A DNA stretch of 63,318 nt from Paulinella micropora (lineage: Eukaryota; Cercozoa; Imbricatea; Euglyphida): contig BJOX01000005.1 in NCBI GenBank assembly GCA_009731375.1, positions 1,418,019-1,481,336 on the forward strand, read 5' to 3'. The position numbers were made by a program, and so were the translations under genes. Position 1 is the first letter of the stretch. Each line of letters opens with the position of its first letter. The notes under the pieces were generated by a model that worked only from the letters and a program-made list of their open reading frames with translations, was not told the DNA's origin and did not search any database. This document shows, piece by piece, positions 34,895-63,318 of the stretch.

Positions 34895-35120
34895 AAGGGG
34901 GGTGTATGCAGACCATCTGATTCTTCTGGATTTGGTAAGTGCTAGCTTTGAGTTTAGGAGTTGTGTGTTGGCCTGAGTAGTCGAAATAATCTCCGGGCCA
35001 TGGCGAAGTTGGTGGCTAATATCATGGAGTGTTTCTGGGTATCAATGTAAGTCCATTCATATAACCTGACTAGGTTGCGTATTCTATTTTTCAGCTTTCG
35101 GAGGGTGTGTAGGAACTCAT

Positions 35121-35669
35121 CTATCCATCGGAAACACTCCAGATGTCCCTAGGTGGCTTTCTTCGCGTTCTTGTCCTTCTTTGCTGCTGTAGCTGCAGCT
35201 GCAGATGTCTTTTGGGTTGAGGTTCGTGTTGCTGGGGAAAGGGGAGACTTTGCTGGTATTGCGTCCTTTGGGGCTTGTTTCGGTTGCTCCGATTGCTGTT
35301 CCGGATCCTTCTTCTCTTTGTTTCCGATGTCTTCCGTGTTGAGTGTTCGTTAGTTGTAGACGGGGTGGGGTTGTTTTTGTTGGCGTCATCTGGGGTTACT
35401 TGTTCCATGACTTTCTGTTCCGTTGTCGACGACGGGCTTTTCTCCGGCACATTGGCTACGGGGTCAGGGGGAGTCTGCAGTTGGTGTTTGCTTGGATCGT
35501 TTGCCGCAGCCGCCGGTTGGATCGGGTCCTCCATCTTTTTCGTTGGTTCCGTCGAATTGGGAGATTTTGTTTGGGAGTCGCTGCCACTGCTACTGCTGCT
35601 CCTGCTGCTGTTGGCTGCGTTTTCCTGCGTGGCAGAGCAAAGGGGTGTAGTACCGGAGTCATATCTCAC
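35121..35669 (-). pseudogene. Low-complexity part of the Penelope-like ORF
   Basis: 182 codons, Ser/Thr/Pro/Lys-rich ([20 protein letters not shown], later KRRRIRNSNRSNRNK). It lies between the 37150-35834 ORF and the nuclease and probably belongs to the same protein in another frame. No domain is recognised. Confidence 0.4.
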
Positions 35670-35833
35670 TACAGACGAAACAGGCGTTGTAGTGGGTCCT
35701 ACGGGAGTTTGGTTGGCTGCGCTAGTTGCCGAAGTATTGCCGTCTGCTCCATTGTTGGATTGTGTTGTGTTGGTTTGTGTTGTATTGGCCTGCGTTGGTG
35801 TTGCTGTTGTTGCGACAGCTCCTTGAGCTTGGG

Positions 35834-37150
35834 TTAGAAGATTGGCGAATGCAGGTATGTTGGCCAGAACTGAAAGTAAATTGCTTGTTGTAGGTTGATA
35901 TCCAGTTGGGCTCCCAGTACGTTTTGTGGAGTGCGGACGGTAGGTGTGGACTGTTCATTGCTTGCAATTGTTTGGTTAGCAATAGTTGCATTAGTAGGAA
36001 GTAGCGTGGGCGATGACGATGATGGTGATGATGAAGACGATGAAGACGATGACGAACTCGCCAGGTTTGCAGATGATGACGCCGCGTTTGCTTGGCGCCG
36101 GGCTATAGGTCGGGGCACGGGTAAGTTTGAGAAGTCGATTAGATTGGGTGTGGACCTCGCTTTGAGCCGCGCTTGTTTGCGAGAGAGGCGGAGGTGTTCC
36201 GGTCTTGGGTCAAAGCCTAGGTCACGGAAGAAAGCAGCATTATTCCCTCTTTCTTCTTGATCGTCGTCATCAAGGTCGTCACTAGAGGTGCAGTAGGCTG
36301 AGAGTTTGGTTAGAGGTAAGGGTTTTCGTGGGAAGAGTAGGGCATGGGGATCTTCAAAGTGGGCAGGAGTGACCGCAGTTTCGTCTTCTTCACCTTCTTC
36401 GTTTATGCCCAAGCTGTCTTCTTCTTCATTTCCCATTCCAATACTTCTTGTCGGAAGTTTGGGGGGTTGCGTGTTCGGTGGGGCAGATGGGGAGCGCGAG
36501 CTTGAGCTAAAGGCAAAGGGTAAGAGTAAGTTGTTAGTTGTAGTTGCAGTCCGATTTTCAGAGTTATTTGTAGAGTGACTGTGTGTAGGTGAGTTTTGGT
36601 ATTGAAGTGAAGTAAGCGAGAACCCAGATGATGAGCTAGTTTGAGATTGTTTCTCCAGGTCATCCTCCTTCTTTTCCACAGATGTGGTGTCCGGATGTGA
36701 CTCTGTCGCTTTCTTCTCAGCCTCTTCGGTAGCAGATTTTGCTTTGGCTTTCTTGACTGGCTCTTCTGTTGCTGATAGAGTTGCTTGCTGCTTGCGTTTG
36801 AGAACACGTAGGGCGGGTCCACGTTCGATTGTCGACGATTGGTCGGTGGTGCTCGTTGATTGCTGCTTGCGTTGTAACGAGGCGTTGAGTGGAACTTGGC
36901 GACAGTTTGGGGCAATACATCTGGCATCCTCGTAGTGTGATTCGATGTACTTGAGCATGGAGAGGAGTGCTTCCGCAAGGCAGTCATTAAGTCCTGGTCC
37001 CATTTTCCAGTGATTGCGTTGCTGGTCGACAGATGTTTTGAGAGCTTCAAACCAGAGGCTGGAGATCTTGGAGAAATATGAATGTTCTATGATTTCGTTT
37101 TCAGATAGAGCCTCATATTGTTTCATGCCAGGTTCTCGATCAGTAGACAT
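35834..37150 (-). pseudogene. Central part of the Penelope-like ORF (starts at inversion breakpoint)
   Basis: 438 codons. A helical start (EALSENEIIEHSYFSKISSL) is followed by charged and Ser-rich stretches, an acidic block and poly-Ser, ending SPIF before a stop. The apparent Met at 37150 is probably not a real start, because the ORF begins exactly where copia sequence ends. It continues in sense from the plus-strand segment ending near 27190. No catalytic motif is seen; a role as linker or RNA-binding region is only inferred. Confidence 0.5.
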
Positions 37151-37394
37151 GTGAGCAATGGTTAAGCGATCGTATAGGTGAGCAGCCAGTTTCTATGACC
37201 AACAGCCGTTCTTGGAAAGTAGCTTTCCCCATCATACAGGCTTCACAAAATCTAACACTATCCTCGCTTCCTGTCAATTTTCTACAAATTGCCTTGCCTA
37301 ATGCATAGGTCTTCGGCAAAGCTTTATGCCCACTACACTGATGTATGACATAAATGTCAACGGGCTTACCCTTCTTACCTTTCTCAGGATACAT
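37140..37394 (-). pseudogene. Copia integrase zinc-binding N-terminus (GAG-pre-integrase), cut by inversion
   Basis: IHQCSGHKALPKTYALGKAI ... VRFCEACMMGKATF shows the H/H and C-x2-C pairs of the copia integrase zinc finger. The frame runs out at about 37140, at the right inversion breakpoint. The catalytic core that should follow is on the plus strand from about 27205. Confidence 0.7.
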
Positions 37395-37536
37395 ACCTTA
37401 TAAAACGCTGACTCTAGCTTCCTCGTTCTCACTTACTCTCGCTTGCTTGCTCTCACTTTCTCTCTCTTTGGGGATTCCCGCCCCGCTTACCCCGTCTTAT
37501 TCTTCTTCTCTTTCACTTTGGGGTTGTAATGCTCGT

Positions 37537-38184
37537 TTATGTTGAGGGGTGCTTGTCTTTCTCATTGTCCCAGCGATAGAGCATGCCAGGTGTAAGTCTC
37601 CCCCTCACAATCACGTCACTCTCTTTAATTCTTATTGGGTGCTTTAGGATTAGTAGTTGCCCATTTTGGTGAATGATAGATCTGTGGTGGTTGTGGTCCA
37701 TGTTTCCAGTAGACATAATGTTAACTGGCACCCTGTTGTCTAACAACATATCTTTCTTTACCACAACTGGCTTTCCTGATCCATCTATTCTTGTCAACCT
37801 CGCTTCCCCTATGTTTCGCACCACACTCTCTCCGTTTCCGGTGACTAAGCTAACGGGTTCAATCTCTCGGACGTTGTGTAAGATGTGCGGTGTGCATGCT
37901 ATGTCTCTGGACGATCCGCTGTCTTGCACTATCATCTTTTTTATGTGTCCTACCGTCTCGCTATCGTCTACCATGAGATTGTGATCTTCCCCTTCTTCCT
38001 CCTCACTCTCTTTCCCTTGGGCTTTATTCTTTCTTCTCTTCTCAAATCTCTCCTCATACATCCAATCAAGCTCTTCTCGTGCTTCGCAATACGATTCAAA
38101 GCTTATGGGAATTCCCGACCTCATCTCCTCGGAGGTTCTGGAGTGTTCTAGGTTTTCCGGGTCAAAGTCCTCATCATCCTCCAT
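37537..38184 (-). pseudogene. Copia aspartic protease region
   Basis: An acidic lead-in (EESEEEEGEDHNLMVDD-like) and then IVQDSGSSRDIACTPHIL, the D-S-G-S active-site motif of Ty1/copia proteases, followed by the VTGNGE and GEARLTRIDG strands. It ends at a stop just before the zinc-binding segment in another frame. In an intact element it would cleave the Gag-Pol precursor. Confidence 0.75.
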
Positions 38185-38528
38185 ATCTGAGTGTCCGTCT
38201 ATCTCCCGTCTCTTCCTATCAAACTTCCTCTTTCTCGCTGCTGTTCTGGACTGAAGAACTTGTATGCATCTCCTGAATGTAACTTCCGCAAAAGTGCGTT
38301 CAGTGTAACCCCTCTCGCTTCTACCTCATGCCAAATCTTCATAAGGTGGGGCATCGATCGTACGATGAAAAGAGCAAATTGATTGTCGTGGTTTTTTAAT
38401 TAGCTAAGTCGAGTACCCCATAGTCTATTATTCCTAACAGCTCTGTGTAAAACTAGTTTTCTTTGCCGTCCGGGTCGTAACACAAACCCTCTTTCACTGC
38501 TATCTTTTCTGCTCCCTTCGTTAACGCA

Positions 38529-39431
38529 TTATAGCAACCTAGCTATTTCCGTCTTCTCAGGTCTTGGATGTCCTTCACTGTGTCTGAACTCCCACTCCCA
38601 CTTAGCTCTTTCTTTAGCATTTGCACTCTGAGTGGTTCTAGCTGCTCGCTTCTCTATGACTGTCTCTCGTGTGATTTGTGGTGTGCCTGCTGCATGCTTC
38701 AGAAATACTTCGTTCACAGCCCAAAAAACATCTGTCAACAGTCCATCTGCCTTTGCTACTCTCTCTCCTTCCTTCTTTGTCATCATCACAACATCTCCCG
38801 TTTTATCATCCAAAACACACAGGTTGTTCAGCTGTTCACTTATTCTCTTAAAGTCTTCAAAGCTTATTACCTTTCCGTGTTCTGTGTCTCTTTTACTGCT
38901 CTTCCCCACAGGTGTTTCATGTGTGTGTGTCTCGCTTGTCTGCTCTGTCTGTGACTCTACACTGTCTCCTACTCTATCCAAAGGAGACGGACCTTGTGGT
39001 AGTACTAGTAGCAATGGTGGCCAAGACTTGCCTTCACTTGTCCCTCCTACACGCTCATCAGCCTCATCAAATGCCATCTCTTTTCCAGCTCTAGTCTCGC
39101 CGGTCCTTGCCTCACTCCCTGGCAAAACAGCATCATTCCGTGACTCTGTTCTAACTCCTTTCTTATCGGGTTTTTCGACACTTTCCTTGTCTTTTTCTCC
39201 GATATTTGCGGGACTTAGCGAGTTTTTCTTCACGGGTTTTGCCGTATCTTTTTGCGAGATTTGCTGTGCACTCGCCCCCTTTCCCTCCCTCTCTCTCAGT
39301 ATGCTTATCATCTCACTCTCTGACTGATAATCACGGGAAGGGCGTGGGCGACGTGGAGGGTCTTGTGCTAGGTCAATGTCAGGGAATAGTGGGTCTTGAC
39401 GGGCATGATAACCACATAAGTCTGCATACAC
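38529..39431 (-). pseudogene. Copia Gag-Pol inter-domain segment
   Basis: 300 codons, charged and low complexity (SPANIGEKDKESVEKPDKKG) with a more ordered end (FKRISEQLNNLCVLDDKTGD). It sits between Gag and protease in yet another frame. No catalytic domain is seen. Confidence 0.5.
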
Positions 39432-39658
39432 TAGCCTTTTTGCTGCCTCACCCGCCTTGCCCCAACTCCCCCCTTGTCCAAACTTAACTCCACACTGTTC
39501 TCCCTTCCAGTTCAGTCCAGTACAACGAGTGGTTAGTGGGCCTGTGGTGTGGCTTTTAGGAGTGAATGTAGTGGGACGTGGTGTTTCGTTCTTTGTCTGT
39601 CTAAAGTTCTGAGAGGGTGTGAGTGTCGGTTTCTCACTTTTCCGTTTCTCTTTCTATT

Positions 39659-40231
39659 TCACTTGCGAGGGTTTTGGTTGCAATGGTGAGGGTTGCACAC
39701 GTTGTGTGTCTCGTGAGGTTGTGAGGGCAGGATTGATTGTTGTAGAGGTGTCGGGGTGTTGAGCACTAGTGAGAGTGCGAGGTGGAGGGTTGTGGGGTCT
39801 GTCTCGGAGTGTGTTTCGAGCCAATGGAGCACTCGCCAGCTCCCCCCCACCCCCACCCCACGGGCTCTTGCGGGTTGATCTAAGGGTTTGTTGTCACTTT
39901 GCTCCTTTGGAGGCTCACTATCCTTCTCGCCCTCTTGCTCTGATTCACGAGCAATAATGCTTTCCCCACTTTCTATGTTTCCCTCCATTGCTCCTTCTGC
40001 ACCCTCCATCATGACTAGCCCATACTCTTCTTCTTCTGAGCTGTCTTCCCCTTCAGACTTGTCTTCTTCTTCCTCTTCACCCTCCTCTCCTACTTCTCCC
40101 CTCATAAGAGTGACTCCTTTGGCTCCTTTCTTTTTGAACTTGCCACTCTTGTCTCTTTGCTTTCCTTTTGTGGAGTTAGAGTGAGCTGACTTTGGACTAG
40201 TTCGTTTGGGCCTGACTTTTGTTTGGGGCAA
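39659..40231 (-). pseudogene. Copia Gag C-terminal segment
   Basis: 190 codons, Lys- and Glu-rich (KGKQRDKSGKFKKKGAKG, GEEGEEEEEDKSEGEDSSEE), overlapping the end of the Gag ORF in a different frame. Read as Gag continued after a frameshift. Confidence 0.45.
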
Positions 40232-41445
40232 AAACGCTTTGTGTTTCCAGTCTGGTACCAGTTATAGCATGTCGCTGTCAGCCACCACTCCTGCTCTGAA
40301 CTATCACTACCATTCTTGTTGCCCTTGCCCTTCCCGTTCTTAGTCCATTTCTTGTTCTTCTCTCTTTTGTCTCCCTTCTCTCCTCCCTCTCCCTCTCCAA
40401 ACAGTAGATTCGCTCCCTTACCCTCTCTCTTCCTCTCTTTCTCCTTCCTACGTTCCTTTCTCAGTCTCTTCTGCTTCGCTTCCCACAACACGTAAATTTC
40501 TCTTGCCGACTCTACCATATCATCATGTGTTGGCCTGCTCGCTGCTGCTAATCTATAATTACCGTTGAGGTATGCGGGCCCATAGGCCTCATGCTCTGCT
40601 AGCTTCTCTAACAGCCTATTTACTGCTTCGTCTGGCTCAAATGGCTTCCCTGTCAGAGCTTGTAGCCAGTTCTTCTGCAGCAGATGTTGTGTTAGATACT
40701 CATCCATATCCTCTGTCGGTCTCGGTCTCATCTCTATAAATGCTTTCTTCTCTATGTATCTCGCCGCACCACTTAGATTACCGTATTTCGCTTTGACAAT
40801 GCAGACTTTCTCAAACAGGCAATGAACGTTTTTACTGCGAAGAAATTGAACCACCTTAGATTCCGAGAATGCTGTTGTTACGAGAAGTTGAAACATCCTG
40901 CAGCGATGCAGGTATTGCATTTCTTCTCTGTATCTTTTCTTCCTCAGCAAGTACACATCCTTGTTGGTTTTTGTCATCGCTCTTTTCTTCTTTCTGTTCG
41001 CGCTTTCTTTTCTTCCTTTGAGAGGTCTTTCCAGTTGGCAGGTTTCTCTTGCTGTGTCTTCGAGTCTGGTGTCGTGTTTGTTGTGTCTCTGTTTCGTGTT
41101 TGTCTTTCTCTGTCTCTGTTGTCGTGTTTGTTGTGTCTCTGTTTCATCTTCTTCGTCGTCTGATCCTTCCGGTGTGTCTTCATGTGGTTCTCTCGGTTCT
41201 TCCATTTCTTCTGCTTTTCTCATCCTGTCTCTATCAAAACCATACTTTGTTCTTGCCGCTTTATGTTCTTTGAAAGCATCATGAAACATATCCCCGAGTG
41301 TTGTGCTTATCCCGTAGGCATACTCCTCTATATGGTAATAACAACTCTGTAAATCCTTTTTATTTCCGCTAAACACCGGAGTGTGAGACATCAATTGTCT
41401 CATGCTGATCGCATGGTGCCGAAATTCGTTTCCCCAGCGGCTCAT
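40102..41445 (-). CDS. Copia Gag, with a degenerate zinc knuckle
   Basis: 447 codons starting MSRWGNEFRH right after the 5' LTR. The N-terminal half has the helical Gag pattern (FSGNKKDLQSCYYHIEEYAY ... FLRSKNVHCLFEKVCIVK ... PRPTEDMDEYLTQHLL). Near the C-terminus CYNWYQTGNTKRFC lies where C-x2-C-x4-H-x4-C is expected; the second Cys is Trp and the His is Asn, so zinc binding is lost. Gag would form the particle that packages element RNA. The start codon lies inside the primer-binding site, so translation begins immediately after the LTR. Confidence 0.75.
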   Translation of the reverse strand: MSRWGNEFRHHAISMRQLMSHTPVFSGNKKDLQSCYYHIEEYAYGISTTLGDMFHDAFKEHKAARTKYGFDRDRMRKAEEMEEPREPHEDTPEGSDDEEDETETQQTRQQRQRKTNTKQRHNKHDTRLEDTARETCQLERPLKGRKESANRKKKRAMTKTNKDVYLLRKKRYREEMQYLHRCRMFQLLVTTAFSESKVVQFLRSKNVHCLFEKVCIVKAKYGNLSGAARYIEKKAFIEMRPRPTEDMDEYLTQHLLQKNWLQALTGKPFEPDEAVNRLLEKLAEHEAYGPAYLNGNYRLAAASRPTHDDMVESAREIYVLWEAKQKRLRKERRKEKERKREGKGANLLFGEGEGGEKGDKREKNKKWTKNGKGKGNKNGSDSSEQEWWLTATCYNWYQTGNTKRFCPKQKSGPNELVQSQLTLTPQKESKETRVASSKRKEPKESLL

Positions 41446-41449
41446 AACC
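41439..41449 (-). promoter_or_regulatory. Primer-binding site matching the initiator tRNA-Met anticodon arm
   Basis: On the minus strand GGTTATGAGCC follows the 5' LTR directly. It is complementary to GGCTCATAACC, the anticodon loop and stem of eukaryotic initiator tRNA-Met. Drosophila copia and Ty5 are known to prime from this internal half-tRNA site rather than the tRNA 3' end. The Gag ATG lies inside it. Confidence 0.65.
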
Positions 41450-41776
41450 GTTGATTAGGTAATATCCGGTCACTCACGGATCTAATACCTAAGACGCCGG
41501 TTTGCTGAGAGACTCCGTTAGAAGCCACGATACCAATCGACACTTTTCAAATAGTAATCCGCACGTATATAGCAGAACTAACAAACTCAAAGGTAATAAC
41601 GAAACTGAAATAAAGTCCGCACGACTAATTATTACACAATGGTTATTGTCCGATTCTGATCATGGGCCAACATGGACCGTTACGTCCGTTACAATTATTG
41701 ACTAGAACTATACGGATTAATTACTTACCAGTCACAAAGTAATCACTAAAAGTAAAACGTAATTGTCCTACCAAGG
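41449..41776 (-). mobile_element. 5' LTR of the split copia element
   Basis: 328 bp; in its own orientation it starts CCTTGGTAGGACAATTACG and ends CTAATCAACG. It matches 30900-31217 closely, so both halves belong to one element. The flanking ACTAC (41777-41781) mirrors GTAGT at 31218-31222. Confidence 0.8.
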
Positions 41777-41781
41777 ACTAC

Positions 41782-42005
41782 CGTCGCAATCCAACACAAC
41801 CGAAACCTATTCTACGCCACAACTCAGAACCGTCGTCGGGAGCACAGCTCCAAAGCACTGGAGACCACACATACACCCTACCCTTTTTTCCCCAACCTTT
41901 GCCCTTTCACTTAAAGTAAAACTTGAACTTACTTAAGCTTTGGCAAAGGGGTGAGCACGGTCACTCGTGGTATGGTAAACCCCTGTTATTAAATAACTAT
42001 TTCCT
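41782..42005 (+). mobile_element. Right terminal repeat of the Penelope-like element, second part
   Basis: Direct match to 25840-26066 (GCAATCCAACACAACCGAAACC ... TTATTAAATAACTATTTC, in two pieces under 20 bases each side of small indels). After the end at 42005 the sequence leaves the element, so this is the outer edge of the nested block. Confidence 0.75.
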
Positions 42006-42721
42006 GAAAATACTAGCTAGATGTACACGCCGTTGTCTTTGCACGCCCAGCTCGATTCTTGCTGCTGCCTCCGACTGCATAGTTTTTCCTCCTATCGGGA
42101 TGCAGCTGCTCAGTGCGTCTCGAAACTGAGTTAACTACACTCTCATTGACATTCGTTGTACATATTAGTCTATATCCATAGGGCGGCTAACCGGTCAGTG
42201 TGTATACAGTTGTGTTACTAATAATTACCTCAAAAGGAAATGTTTTTTGTCTTCTGAAAGTTCAGTCCTGCTCAGCAAACACTACACCCTCACTTAGTTT
42301 TTACTCATGTGAGGCAAAATTTCAAATAATTGCGGCACAATGTGCTTCACAAACTTCATCGCCAACCACCCTATTTTCTACATCTTTACGTTGGACCAAA
42401 AGGTACTGAACTAAACATACTATTTTTATTGAAATTCATGCCAGTGACTATAGATTTTTCTCATGAATACACCTACAGTACTGCACGGTCGGTAACACTG
42501 TGAAGTCTCAGAGCGTAGCTCCTGACGAATTAAACAACCACATATTCGCGAGTCCTTTAATTTTTAGATGTTATATTGTTAAAGTACATCATGATTCGTG
42601 TACGTTAAACTGCTGAGTAATGATCATGCAAAAAAACAAACAAGCAAACAAACAAACAAAACAAAACAAACTGACAAACCAATAAAAAGAATCTAGGAAA
42701 CTGGCTTCTGCCGTTTCGCCT
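42006..42721. other. Interval between the retroelement block and gene B
   Basis: About 715 bp, AT-rich, no repeat match. On the minus strand AATAAA occurs at 42425-42430, about 290 nt after the gene B stop, as a polyadenylation candidate. A short A/C-rich (CAAA)n tract is at about 42630-42670. No exon is recognised. Confidence 0.45.
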
Positions 42722-62560
<19,839 letters not shown>

Positions 62561-62567
62561 CTGATAT

Positions 62568-62818
62568 ATGTATGTATGTATTTATGTATGTATGTATGTC
62601 TGATTTCCCCTTGCCAATTCTCACAATCCGCGGACCTGATATATGTATGTATGTATGTATGTATGTACGTATGTATGTATGTATGTATGTCTGATTTCCC
62701 CTTGCCAATTCTCACAATCCGCGGACCTGATACATGTATGCATGTATGTATGTATGTATGTATGCATGTATGTAGACATCTGATTTCACCTTGCCAATTC
62801 TCACAATCCGCGAACCTG

Positions 62819-62850
<32 letters not shown>

Positions 62851-62919
62851 TATGTATGTATGTATTTATGTATATGTATGTATGTTTCCCCTTGCCAATT
62901 CTCACAATCCGCGGACCTG

Positions 62920-62952
<33 letters not shown>

Positions 62953-63035
62953 TGTATTTATGTATGTTATGTATGTATGTATGTTATGTATGTATGTATG
63001 TTATGTATGTATGTATTCTCACAATCCGCGGACCT
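62568..63035 (-). repeat. Five copies of an exon 5' edge with (TATG)n spacers
   Basis: The acceptor and first ~38 nt of exon 62560-62492 (TATATCAGGTCCGCGGATTG, then TGAGAATTGGCAAGGGGAAA) recur at about 62598-62641, 62690-62732, 62779-62822, 62886-62923 and 63016-63038 (shorter), separated by (TATG)n. They lie upstream of the exon in transcription, the side where acceptors belong. Confidence 0.7.
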
Positions 63036-63044
63036 GATACACAT

Positions 63045-63318
63045 GCATATGTATGTATGTATGTATGTATGCATGTATGTTATGTATGCATGTTATGTAT
63101 GTATGTATGTATGTATGTATGTATGTATGTATGTATGTATGACAGAATATACAGTATGCTCGCGCGACAGGTTCGCTCCCGGGAAACCAAAACCTAAACC
63201 CCTCGGCCCGCCACCCGAGGCGGGGAATCCATGAACCTTGGCCACTATTTCGGTGTCGATGTAGTCCATGTAATTTTTCTGGTGAGAAGTGGCTAGAACG
63301 CTTGGTAGAGTCTTTGGG
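63045..63318 (-). other. Window edge, possible upstream exon of gene B
   Basis: (TATG)n to about 63139, then unique sequence. On the minus strand an open frame reads KNYMDYIDTEIVAKVHGFPA then GGGPRGLGFGF. It is not recognised and has no confirmed splice sites. GCCTCGGGTGGCGGGCCGAG makes a small inverted repeat. It may be the next gene B exon or its 5' leader. Confidence 0.25.

Noticed and set aside
35275-36578. Plus-strand frames opposite the Penelope-like ORF
   Set aside because: Shadows of Ser/Thr codon runs. Motifs and domain order are on the minus strand.

Overview
This is a eukaryotic nuclear window. The evidence is many short exons with GT-AG borders, introns full of simple-sequence DNA, an LTR retrotransposon, a second retroelement and tRNA-derived SINE-like repeats. 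No bacterial or organellar operon is present. The species cannot be fixed from sequence. A protist or alga with a repeat-inflated genome fits best (a chromerid-like alveolate is a guess). Several N gaps are flanked by homopolymer runs, so repeat lengths and local order may carry assembly error.

Layout. Positions 1-10.8 kb are almost entirely microsatellites, including a near-pure purine tract at 6.5-9.7 kb, interrupted by copies of two dispersed repeat families (R1, R2). 10.86-11.56 kb holds the 3' end of an unrecognised plus-strand gene. 11.93-24.30 kb is a plus-strand gene of about 24 very small exons encoding a coiled-coil protein of about 590 residues ('gene A'). 24.4-42.0 kb is a nested retroelement block. 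42.72 kb to at least 62.56 kb is a minus-strand gene ('gene B') for a BRAP2/ETP1-type ubiquitin-ligase-like protein: a half RING, a UBP-type zinc finger, the WDYxGDxxVHRL segment, a coiled coil and a lysine-rich tail. Its introns are again mostly microsatellite.

The nested block is best read as one history. An endonuclease-first (GIY-YIG before RT) Penelope-like element with long direct terminal repeats received a Ty1/copia element in its 3' terminal repeat. The 5-bp target duplication ACTAC/GTAGT is still visible at the two outer LTR edges. Later a segment of about 10 kb, running from inside the copia integrase to inside the Penelope-like ORF, was inverted. Each element is therefore now split into two halves facing opposite ways, and all reading frames carry frameshifts or stops.

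The most unusual signal is in the two host genes. The edges of real exons, with their splice sites, have been copied repeatedly into the neighbouring intron together with tetranucleotide repeats: 21 copies of one 14-nt exon end plus donor, 9 of another, 8 of another, about 14 of a 12-codon exon unit in gene A, and several copies of acceptor-side edges. Donor-side edges are copied downstream and acceptor-side edges upstream. I know of no description of this pattern and report it as the main lead.
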